Assembly (NCBI GenBank): GCA_002697665.2
Contig: NZXA02000037.1
Coordinates: 14,155-20,036, forward strand
Reading direction: 5' to 3'
Source: a bacterium
GTDB taxonomy: Bacteria > Desulfobacterota_D > UBA1144
Length of the DNA: 5,882 nucleotides
Part shown: positions 1-5,740 of the stretch, one piece after another
Layout of the letters: each line of letters starts with the position of its first letter
Numbering within the stretch: the first letter of the stretch is position 1
Program-made: the position numbers and the translations under genes
Notes under the pieces: model-generated
The model's input: the letters and a program-made list of their open reading frames with translations, nothing else
The model's database searches: none
What the model was told of the DNA's origin: nothing

Positions 1-597
1 GTGATAAAGCATTACAAGGGAGTATGTCATGTATATTTAGATTCCGAAGCCGATTTAAAAATAGCGCATGATATTGCAATAAATTCAAAAATTCAAAGAC
101 CTGGTGTTTGTAATGCAATGGAAACTTTGATAATTAATAAAAATTTACCCAAAGATTTTATTTTAAATCTTTTGCATGAATTTATAAATAATAAAGTCTC
201 AATTTATGGTGAAGATGAACTCTCAAATTATATTAGTAATGATTTGTTTACAAAACTAACACCTGAAGATTATCATAATGAGTATTTAGATATGAAGTTA
301 AATATTAAAATTGTTAGCGACATTCAACAGGCCATTAAACATATTGAGGAGTTCGGATCTCTACATACAGAATCAATTGTTACCAGTAATGAAATAAATA
401 AAGAGATTTTTATACAAAGCTTAAATTCATCAGCAATTTTTCATAATGCTTCTACCAGGTTTAATGATGGGAATGAGCTAGGACTTGGCGCAGAAATAGG
501 AATTAGTACTACCAAGCTTCATGCATTTGGCCCAATGGGTCTTAATGAATTAACATCTGAAAAGTTTGTTGTTTATGGGAGTGGTCAAATTAAATAG
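1..597 (+). CDS. proA: Glutamate-5-semialdehyde dehydrogenase (gamma-glutamyl phosphate reductase), C-terminal part
   Basis: ProA reduces gamma-glutamyl phosphate to glutamate-5-semialdehyde with NADPH, the second step of proline biosynthesis, in the cytoplasm. The gene is cut by the window edge. The first codon, GTG, is almost certainly an internal valine, because family members continue upstream into the motif that precedes 'VIKH..GVCHVY'. About 198 of the usual roughly 420 residues are present. The catalytic cysteine lies in the conserved 'QRPGVCNAMETL' (Cys37 of the visible part). The family block 'HNASTRFNDGNELGLGAEIG' (about residues 147-166) and the ending 'LHAFGPMGLNELTS' follow, and the protein ends at the usual place with TAA. 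No damage is visible. recN follows after 15 bases on the same strand, so the two are probably co-transcribed. Family assignment is very secure; only the N-terminal half (cofactor-binding region) is unseen. Confidence 0.96.
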   Translation: MIKHYKGVCHVYLDSEADLKIAHDIAINSKIQRPGVCNAMETLIINKNLPKDFILNLLHEFINNKVSIYGEDELSNYISNDLFTKLTPEDYHNEYLDMKLNIKIVSDIQQAIKHIEEFGSLHTESIVTSNEINKEIFIQSLNSSAIFHNASTRFNDGNELGLGAEIGISTTKLHAFGPMGLNELTSEKFVVYGSGQIK

Positions 598-612
598 TGC
601 TCTTAAAATTCT

Positions 613-2193
613 ATGCTTAAAAATATAAGATTAATTAACTACTTAACAATTAAAAATTTAGAAATTAAATTTACTGACAAATTAAATATTTTGACTGGGG
701 AGACAGGAGCAGGAAAATCACTAATCTTAAGTTCAATTGAGTTATTTATCTCAAAAAGGTTTCCTAAAGAATTAAAAAGAAAAAAAAATGAAAATCTTGA
801 AATTATTCTGGAAATACAAGATGATGATGAAATTATCTTACTAAAAAGGCTAGTAAATTACAAAAATCAATCCCAATACTATATCAATATGACCGAATCT
901 AATTATGAGGAAATTATAGGTCTATTTGAAAAAAATATTTTATTTTTTAGTCAGAAGAAATATATTGAATTATTAGGAAAGAAAAATCATATTGAATATA
1001 TTGATCAATATTGCTTATCCTCAAAAAAAATTATGGATTTTTTTGATATTTATAGCGAATATAGAAACAAAATTAATGAATATGAGAAACTAGAAAAATT
1101 AAAAAAAGATATTAGTGAAAAGAAGGATTTTTATACTTTTAAATTAAATGAGCTTGATAAAATTAACATTGAAGATGAAGATCAAGAACTGAAATTCATA
1201 GAAAAAATTAAAAAAATAAAAGAATCAAAAGTAAACATAGATTTAATTAATAATATAATAAATGAGATAGATGAGAAGATTTTACATAGTTTAAGCTCAG
1301 TAATCAAAGATGCAGATAAGATTGAAACAGTAACAAAAGAGTCTGAATCTTTAAATATTGCATATACAAACATTGAGGATGTATCGTTTAATCTTTCAAA
1401 ATTAGTAAATAATATTGATAATGATGATATTGATTATGAAAGTATAGAAGATCAATTATATTTAATAAAAGAGCTGAAAAGAAAATACGGACTTACCTTA
1501 ACAGAGCTTCTAAATGAACGTGATAGTTTAAGATCTACACTGAACAGCAAAAGTAACATTGATGATCAACTTAAAGATTTGAGTATAAATATATCTGCCA
1601 TTAGCAAAAAAGTTTTAATGGTAGCTGAAGCAATCTCTCAAATTCGAAAAAATAGTTCTAATAAGTTTTCAAAAAAAATATTAGAGCATCTGAAAGATCT
1701 AGGAATAAATAAATGTAATTGGCTAGTTTCTTTTAGAGATTGTGAATTAAATTCAAAAGGAATAGATGACATTGAGTTTTTATTCTCGTCCTCTGACGAA
1801 ATTCCTCCTGGTTCGCTTAGTAAAGTTGCATCTGGGGGAGAAATATCAAGGATTTTATTATCTATCGCTTTGGAGTTATCAGATTCTTTAAAATCAAAAA
1901 CTATAATTTTTGATGAACCAGATATTGGACTGGGGGGAGCCATAGCAGAAAAATTAGGACAAAAAATTTCTAGTCTTTCTAAAACTAGCCAAGTAATTTG
2001 CATAAGCCATTTACCCCAGGTTGCTGCATTTGCAGATAATCATATATTAATAAAAAAAAATGATTCAGAAATTAGTAAGATTTCCGTGTCAATGTTGAAT
2101 GAGGATGAAAAAATTGGGGAAATTGCTAGGATGTTAAGTGGTGAGACCTTAGAAGATGAAGCATATATTTTAGCCAAAAAAATGATTAGATAA
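613..2193 (+). CDS. recN: DNA repair protein RecN (SMC-like ATPase)
   Basis: RecN is a cytoplasmic SMC-family ATPase that acts early in RecA-dependent repair of double-strand breaks. The 526-residue protein is slightly shorter than the usual 550 or so. It opens with the typical 'MLKNIRLINYLTIKNLEIKF' followed by Walker A GETGAGKS (29-36). Residues about 150-350 are a lysine- and glutamate-rich helical, coiled-coil middle. The C-terminal ATPase half carries the ABC signature 'SKVASGGEISRILLS' (403-417), Walker B 'TIIFDEPDIGLGG' (430-442), the H-loop 'ISHLPQVAAFADNH' (464-477) and the family ending 'EIARMLSGETLEDEA' (503-517). Two oddities: the near-invariant HGQHEHQ-like motif after Walker A is replaced by 'FFSQKKYIELLG' (111-122), and Walker B reads DEPD where RecN commonly has DE(I/V)D. 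The ATG is chosen because it fits the family N-terminus; no Shine-Dalgarno is seen. The 3' end overlaps the convergent pdaD by 8 bases. Confidence 0.95.
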   Translation: MLKNIRLINYLTIKNLEIKFTDKLNILTGETGAGKSLILSSIELFISKRFPKELKRKKNENLEIILEIQDDDEIILLKRLVNYKNQSQYYINMTESNYEEIIGLFEKNILFFSQKKYIELLGKKNHIEYIDQYCLSSKKIMDFFDIYSEYRNKINEYEKLEKLKKDISEKKDFYTFKLNELDKINIEDEDQELKFIEKIKKIKESKVNIDLINNIINEIDEKILHSLSSVIKDADKIETVTKESESLNIAYTNIEDVSFNLSKLVNNIDNDDIDYESIEDQLYLIKELKRKYGLTLTELLNERDSLRSTLNSKSNIDDQLKDLSINISAISKKVLMVAEAISQIRKNSSNKFSKKILEHLKDLGINKCNWLVSFRDCELNSKGIDDIEFLFSSSDEIPPGSLSKVASGGEISRILLSIALELSDSLKSKTIIFDEPDIGLGGAIAEKLGQKISSLSKTSQVICISHLPQVAAFADNHILIKKNDSEISKISVSMLNEDEKIGEIARMLSGETLEDEAYILAKKMIR

Positions 2194-2728
2194 TTAACAC
2201 AACAGCAGATAAGACTGTTACCCAATTTCCATTTTGGTCACCTTTTGAATAGCTTGTAACTTCTTTAGTCTTAATAGGGCTTCCTTTAATCCTCCATATA
2301 TCTTTTTGTTTATTAAAATTTTTTTCTGCATTTAAAGATCCGTCCGTAATCGTGGCTAGCATATACGCAGCTAGACTCTCAGCATATTTTCCCGACTCTT
2401 TTTTGGTTAGCCCATATGAATGGTGTTCAGACAAATAACCATGCTTTGATCTATCTGGTGGAATTGCAATTCCAACTGATGCTGCAATTTGTCTACCTGG
2501 CTCATTGGTTGATTGTTCACTCATAACTACAAAAACAACCTGACCAGGAGATAACATTGATATTCCTTCTCTTTTATTAATAATTTTGCAATTTGGTGGC
2601 ATTATGCTGGATACTTTAACCAAATTATATTCAGCAATTCCTGCATCTCTTAAAGCCATTTCAAAACTTGCTAATTTTTCTTTTGCTGTTCCACATCCGC
2701 TAGTTGTAAAAGCATATTTAGGTATCAT
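2186..2728 (-). CDS. pdaD: Pyruvoyl-dependent arginine decarboxylase
   Basis: This cytoplasmic enzyme decarboxylates arginine to agmatine, the entry to polyamine synthesis, using a protein-derived pyruvoyl group instead of PLP. The 180-residue proenzyme has the family hallmarks in order: 'TTSGCGTAKEKLASFEMALR' (8-27), the self-cleavage segment 'VSSIMPPNCKII' (39-50), 'MSEQSTNEPGRQIAAS' (69-84), 'AIPPDRSKHGYLSEHHSYG' (88-106, with the likely catalytic Glu101), and a C-terminal 'NWVTVLSAVVLII'. By family precedent, cleavage between Ser40 and Ser41 gives a beta chain of about 40 residues and an alpha chain of about 140 residues with an N-terminal pyruvoyl. The length is normal for the bacterial type. 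The ATG is supported by a good Shine-Dalgarno and a promoter just upstream. The gene is alone on its strand, converges on recN with an 8-base overlap and is divergent from cdsA. Its GC is about 35% by hand count (2221-2728), clearly above its neighbours. Arginine specificity is inferred from family similarity; no partner polyamine gene is in the window. Confidence 0.93.
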   Translation of the reverse strand: MIPKYAFTTSGCGTAKEKLASFEMALRDAGIAEYNLVKVSSIMPPNCKIINKREGISMLSPGQVVFVVMSEQSTNEPGRQIAASVGIAIPPDRSKHGYLSEHHSYGLTKKESGKYAESLAAYMLATITDGSLNAEKNFNKQKDIWRIKGSPIKTKEVTSYSKGDQNGNWVTVLSAVVLII

Positions 2729-2733
2729 TGTAA

Positions 2734-2739
2734 CCCCTT
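2734..2739 (-). promoter_or_regulatory. Shine-Dalgarno site of pdaD
   Basis: Read on the minus strand, AAGGGG ends five bases before the ATG of pdaD. It pairs with the anti-Shine-Dalgarno CCUCC stretch with one G-U pair. It fixes the start at the ATG complementary to 2726-2728. It stands out because the other starts visible here (recN, cdsA, the M23 gene, rlmB) have only A/T-rich sequence in that position. Confidence 0.65.
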
Positions 2740-2748
2740 GAACATTTT

Positions 2749-2777
2749 ATTAAACTGGATATTGGCCTTTATGTCAA
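2749..2777 (-). promoter_or_regulatory. Sigma-70-type promoter of pdaD
   Basis: On the minus strand there is a perfect -35 box TTGACA (2772-2777), a 17-base spacer and a -10 box TTTAAT (2749-2754, five of six matches to TATAAT). Transcription would start near 2742, giving a leader of about 14 bases that just includes the Shine-Dalgarno site. The sequence upstream of the -35 is almost purely A/T, like an UP element. This is close to the best sigma-70 promoter possible, in the right place and orientation, although promoter-like boxes are also common by chance in AT-rich DNA. Confidence 0.7.
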
Positions 2778-2782
2778 TGAGA

Positions 2783-2805
2783 TTTATTAAGATATATTTA
2801 ATAAA
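2783..2805. repeat. 8-bp AT-only inverted repeat in the pdaD-cdsA divergent region
   Basis: TTTATTAA (2783-2790) and its exact reverse complement TTAATAAA (2798-2805) flank a 7-base spacer, GATATAT. The element lies just upstream of the pdaD -35 box and 21 bases before the cdsA ATG. A further direct copy of TTTATTAA (2746-2753) overlaps the pdaD -10. It could be an operator for a dimeric regulator, or simply part of an AT-rich UP element. The stem has no G-C pair, so it is a poor terminator or RNA hairpin. Confidence 0.35.
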
Positions 2806-2809
2806 AAAG

Positions 2810-2818
2810 TGGTATCAT
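2810..2818 (+). promoter_or_regulatory. Possible extended -10 promoter for the cdsA operon
   Basis: TGGTATCAT matches an extended -10 element (TGn followed by TATCAT, five of six to TATAAT). No convincing -35 box lies 16-18 bases upstream. Transcription from it would start at about 2825-2827, essentially at the cdsA ATG, which would give a leaderless or nearly leaderless message. That agrees with the absence of any Shine-Dalgarno before cdsA. An alternative weaker -10 is TATATT at 2793-2798. Low confidence. Confidence 0.25.
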
Positions 2819-2826
2819 TTTTATTG

Positions 2827-3618
2827 ATGAGTAATTTTCTTAAAAGATTTTTAACTTCTTTAGTTTTGGTTCCGATCCTTTTTTTTGGAATTTTTAAAGG
2901 AGAATATATTTTTCTCTTATTTGTAACACTGGTAATAATTGTTTCATTTAACGAACTATCAAAAATAATAATTAATAAAGATTCAGGTCAGTTACTCCTA
3001 GGCTATATTGTTACTCTTAGCATTCCTATAGCCTCATATATTGATATAGAACTTTTTATAAATATTTCCCTCTTTTTAATAATATTATATTTTGTTAGAA
3101 TTATTTATAAAAAAATTTCCGTTAGTAATTTTTGGTCATCATATATTTTTATTTCTTTGTACACAGCTTTTGGACTAAGTTTTGCAATAATAATTAGGAA
3201 TGAAGAAAATGGGTTAATTCTTGTTTGTATTCCAATTATAATAAGTTCAGTCAATGATATAATGGCCTATCTAATCGGTAAAAACTTTGGACAAAATTTA
3301 GCTTTTCCTAATGTAAGTCCAAATAAAACATTTGAGGGAACATTTGCAGGAATAATATCTTCAATAATTTCTTCATATCTACTATTTTCATATTTAGATA
3401 TAAACATTGGCTTATTTAAAATGATTTTTGTTGGACTTATAATTTCATTGATGGGAATTTTTGGTGACTTCTTTGAATCGCTGATTAAAAGAAAATCTGG
3501 CATAAAAGACACAGGTAATTTATTACCAGGTCATGGCGGTATGACCGATAGGGTCGATAGCTTAATTTTTATTCTTCCAATTTTCTATTTAATTATTTTA
3601 TCCATTAATGTAGTGTAA
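2827..3618 (+). CDS. cdsA: Phosphatidate cytidylyltransferase (CDP-diglyceride synthase)
   Basis: CdsA is an integral inner-membrane enzyme that joins CTP and phosphatidic acid to form CDP-diacylglycerol, the precursor of the membrane phospholipids. The protein has 263 residues from this ATG, near the family norm of about 260-285. It is strongly hydrophobic with several predicted membrane helices. The diagnostic C-terminal CDS signature 'SLIKRKSGIKDTGNLLPGHG' followed by 'GMTDRVDS' matches the family pattern throughout (about residues 218-245). The preceding active-site region 'NDIMAYLIGKNFGQN' and 'VSPNKTFEGTFAG' (about 143-175) is also typical, though ND replaces the more usual DTGAY-type start. 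An in-frame GTG at 2809 would add six residues (MVSFLL); the ATG is preferred because the product then starts 'MSNFLKRFLTSLVLVPI', as relatives do. It leads a tightly packed rightward operon and is not next to uppS or dxr, its common partners. Confidence 0.94.
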   Translation: MSNFLKRFLTSLVLVPILFFGIFKGEYIFLLFVTLVIIVSFNELSKIIINKDSGQLLLGYIVTLSIPIASYIDIELFINISLFLIILYFVRIIYKKISVSNFWSSYIFISLYTAFGLSFAIIIRNEENGLILVCIPIIISSVNDIMAYLIGKNFGQNLAFPNVSPNKTFEGTFAGIISSIISSYLLFSYLDINIGLFKMIFVGLIISLMGIFGDFFESLIKRKSGIKDTGNLLPGHGGMTDRVDSLIFILPIFYLIILSINVV

Positions 3619-3628
3619 TAAATATAAA

Positions 3629-5023
3629 ATGAGTGCAAAAAAAAGAGTTTTTACGAATAAAAAAGTAAATTATTTACCAAGGGCATTTATTACTATTTTA
3701 TTGATTGTATTTTTATACGTCAGCTACATATTTATTTTTCATAAACCATCATTAAACTTCGAAATTAAAAATGTAATATCCTTAAATGAATTTGTTATAT
3801 CAATTTTTGAAAAAAATTCAAGAATAAAAAATATTGATATTAGATTAATTTCAAAAGATAAAAATTTCTATAAATTTAATATTGATAGTCTTATAGCAAA
3901 CCATGAGTTACAAGAATTAAATGATAAAAAATTAAAACTAATATTTAATAATGATGAAGAAGCAATCTCTTTTCTTAAAAAAAATGATGGAGAAAAAATT
4001 ATTTTAAAATATGAAATTAGTTACGAAAATTTATTTTTTGATCGCATATTAATTAATGAATTCGATTTAAATGTTGACGTATCACCACCTAAAATATTTG
4101 ATGTTAGAACCGATGGTTATGTATACCTAGGTGGAATTGGATATGTTGCTTTTAAGACGTCAAAAGATGCAAAAAATACTTATTTGGAAAATGGTAATGG
4201 CGGTATTTTTAAATCATTAGAAATTAAAAAAAATGATTATATTGATCATTTGATTTTTTTCACATGTTCAAATATTCCTTGTAAACAAAACAAAATAAAA
4301 ATTATTTCTGAAGATATGTTAGGAAATAAAGTTCAAATTTCACGAAAAATTAAAACTATAAAGAATAAGAAGTGGTCAAATATCAAAATATTTTTAGATA
4401 AAGGAATGATAACGGACAAATATAACGAGATTTTTAATTCTAATCTAGATGATTTCACAAAAGAAGATTTTCTAAAACTTAATAAAGAGGAAAGATTAAT
4501 TAATGAAACCTACATTAATTCAGTAACATCTAAAATATCTGCTAAGAAATTATTTGATGGAAAATTTAAGTCTTTAGCAAATTCAAAAGTATCATCAGAA
4601 TATAGTGAATTAAGGACATATTATTTTAAGAATGATGACAGCACTATATTAGACAAACAATATCATTGGGGCATTGATCTATCATCTGTTAAAAATGACA
4701 ATGTTTACTCTGCTAATAGGGGTCAAGTCGTTTTAGTTGAGAAAACATTGGGGATATATGGAGGTGTTGTTATAATTGATCATGGTATTGGCTTCTATAC
4801 CCTATACAGTCATCTAGATACTATTAATGTGAATAAAGGAGACAATGTGGATAAACAAACATCTTTAGGTACGACCGGAACTTCAGGATTTGCTTTTGGA
4901 GATCATTTACATTTTGGTGTTTTTTTACAAGGTACACCTGTTGACCCAATTGAGTTTTTAGATAAAAAATATTTGGGAATTAAGATATTTGATCCTTATT
5001 TAAAATTTAAGGGTGAAGATTAA
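3629..5023 (+). CDS. Membrane-anchored M23 family metallopeptidase (LytM-type peptidoglycan endopeptidase)
   Basis: M23 peptidases are zinc enzymes that cut peptide cross-bridges in peptidoglycan; related non-catalytic forms activate amidases. The 464-residue protein has a basic N-terminus (KKRVFTNKK), one membrane segment at about 20-37 acting as a signal anchor, and then a long extracytoplasmic part. Residues about 40-245 look beta-rich and include 'SPPKIFDVRTDGYVYLGGIG' (152-171), a stretch I recall from deltaproteobacterial-type M23 proteins. Cys213 and Cys218 could form a disulfide. A charged linker follows, then the M23 domain (about 330-445). All metal and catalytic residues are present: HWGID (His346, Asp350), YSHL (His395) and DHLHFG (His426, His428). 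It is therefore predicted active, unlike degenerate LytM activators. It begins 10 bases after cdsA and ends 9 bases before rlmB, without a Shine-Dalgarno. The exact bond cut and the partners are unknown. Confidence 0.9.
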   Translation: MSAKKRVFTNKKVNYLPRAFITILLIVFLYVSYIFIFHKPSLNFEIKNVISLNEFVISIFEKNSRIKNIDIRLISKDKNFYKFNIDSLIANHELQELNDKKLKLIFNNDEEAISFLKKNDGEKIILKYEISYENLFFDRILINEFDLNVDVSPPKIFDVRTDGYVYLGGIGYVAFKTSKDAKNTYLENGNGGIFKSLEIKKNDYIDHLIFFTCSNIPCKQNKIKIISEDMLGNKVQISRKIKTIKNKKWSNIKIFLDKGMITDKYNEIFNSNLDDFTKEDFLKLNKEERLINETYINSVTSKISAKKLFDGKFKSLANSKVSSEYSELRTYYFKNDDSTILDKQYHWGIDLSSVKNDNVYSANRGQVVLVEKTLGIYGGVVIIDHGIGFYTLYSHLDTINVNKGDNVDKQTSLGTTGTSGFAFGDHLHFGVFLQGTPVDPIEFLDKKYLGIKIFDPYLKFKGED

Positions 5024-5032
5024 AAATTTAAA

Positions 5033-5740
5033 ATGATAATATATGGAATTAATACTATAAAAGAACTTTTAAAAACAAAACCTAAAATTATAAAAAAAAT
5101 TTTTTATTCCGGTTCAAGGATTGAAAATTTAAATTTACGAAAAGATATAAGCTTTGTAAAGAAAGTTTCAAAAAAAGAATTGAATGAAATTACCGGTAAT
5201 GATGATAATCAAGGAATAGCAATTTTGGTCAAGAAGCCAGATTTATTAAATTATGATAGTTTGAAAAAAAATATTAATAATCTCGGAAGAGTAGTAGTAA
5301 TTCTTGATCATATAATGGATACACATAATTTAGGCGCAATTATAAGGTCAGGATTATTTTTTGGAATCAAAACATTTATCATACCAAATAAACGAGCAGC
5401 TGCCATTTCCCCTGGTTCAGTTAAATCATCTTCAGGACTTATATTTAATTCTGATATTTATACTGTTTCAAATATTATTAATACTATAAATTTATTCAAA
5501 GAAAATGATTACTGGGTGATTGGTGCAGATTTATTTGGAGAAGACCTATATTCTGAGAAGGTTGGAAAGTATGAAAATATGAAGACTCTATTAGTTTTCG
5601 GTTCAGAGGGTAAAGGTTTATCAAAATTAGTGAAAGATAATTGTGATTTTCCAATCTCTATAAAAGGCAATAAAAATATTGATTCCTTAAATGTTAGTGT
5701 TGCAGCGGGGATAATAATGAGTAGATTTAGAGATAAATGA
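5033..5740 (+). CDS. rlmB: TrmH-family RNA 2'-O-methyltransferase, probably 23S rRNA Gm2251 methyltransferase RlmB
   Basis: RlmB uses S-adenosylmethionine to methylate the 2'-OH of a guanosine in the peptidyl-transferase P-loop of 23S rRNA. The 235-residue protein is close to the E. coli length (about 243). The N-terminal L30e-like RNA-binding domain runs to about residue 70 ('MIIYGINTIKELL', then 'VSKKELNEITGNDDNQGIAI'). The SPOUT knot domain has motif 1 'DHIMDTHNLGAIIRSG' (92-107, Asn99 and Arg105), motif 2 'LLVFGSEGKGLSKLV' (186-200) and motif 3 'IDSLNVSVAAGIIMS' (216-230), which form the knot and SAM site. Motif 1 has DTHN where DPHN or DPRN is usual. The N-terminal domain favours RlmB over plain TrmH or TrmL, but another rRNA or tRNA target cannot be excluded. 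Its TGA stop overlaps the uppP start (ATGA), suggesting translational coupling. Confidence 0.88.
   Translation: MIIYGINTIKELLKTKPKIIKKIFYSGSRIENLNLRKDISFVKKVSKKELNEITGNDDNQGIAILVKKPDLLNYDSLKKNINNLGRVVVILDHIMDTHNLGAIIRSGLFFGIKTFIIPNKRAAAISPGSVKSSSGLIFNSDIYTVSNIINTINLFKENDYWVIGADLFGEDLYSEKVGKYENMKTLLVFGSEGKGLSKLVKDNCDFPISIKGNKNIDSLNVSVAAGIIMSRFRDK

Noticed and set aside
1..3. GTG as a start codon for the first gene
   Set aside because: The codon falls inside the conserved ProA sequence, and the N-terminal half of the family is missing, so the gene runs in from outside the window.
1182..1373. Minus-strand open frame inside recN
   Set aside because: It lies entirely opposite a well-supported recN coding region, has a low-complexity product rich in Ser, Phe and Ile, and no recognisable motif.
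1638..2003. Minus-strand open frame opposite the RecN ATPase motifs
   Set aside because: It is the complement of conserved signature and Walker B coding sequence and has no family resemblance of its own.
2201..2219. AACAG/CTGTT hairpin near the convergent 3' ends as a terminator
   Set aside because: The stem is only 5 bp with a 9-base loop, and no T-run follows on either strand.
2040..2225. Minus-strand open frame spanning the recN end and pdaD end
   Set aside because: It overlaps recN and pdaD in another frame and has no motif; the neighbouring real genes explain the sequence.
2783..2805. Inverted repeat as an intrinsic terminator
   Set aside because: The stem is entirely A-T and sits between divergent promoters, where no transcript needs to end.
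2809..2826. Upstream GTG start for cdsA adding six residues
   Set aside because: It has no Shine-Dalgarno, and the ATG at 2827 gives the family-typical N-terminus; it remains possible but is less likely.
3267..3512. Minus-strand open frame inside cdsA
   Set aside because: It mirrors the conserved cdsA region and has no support of its own.
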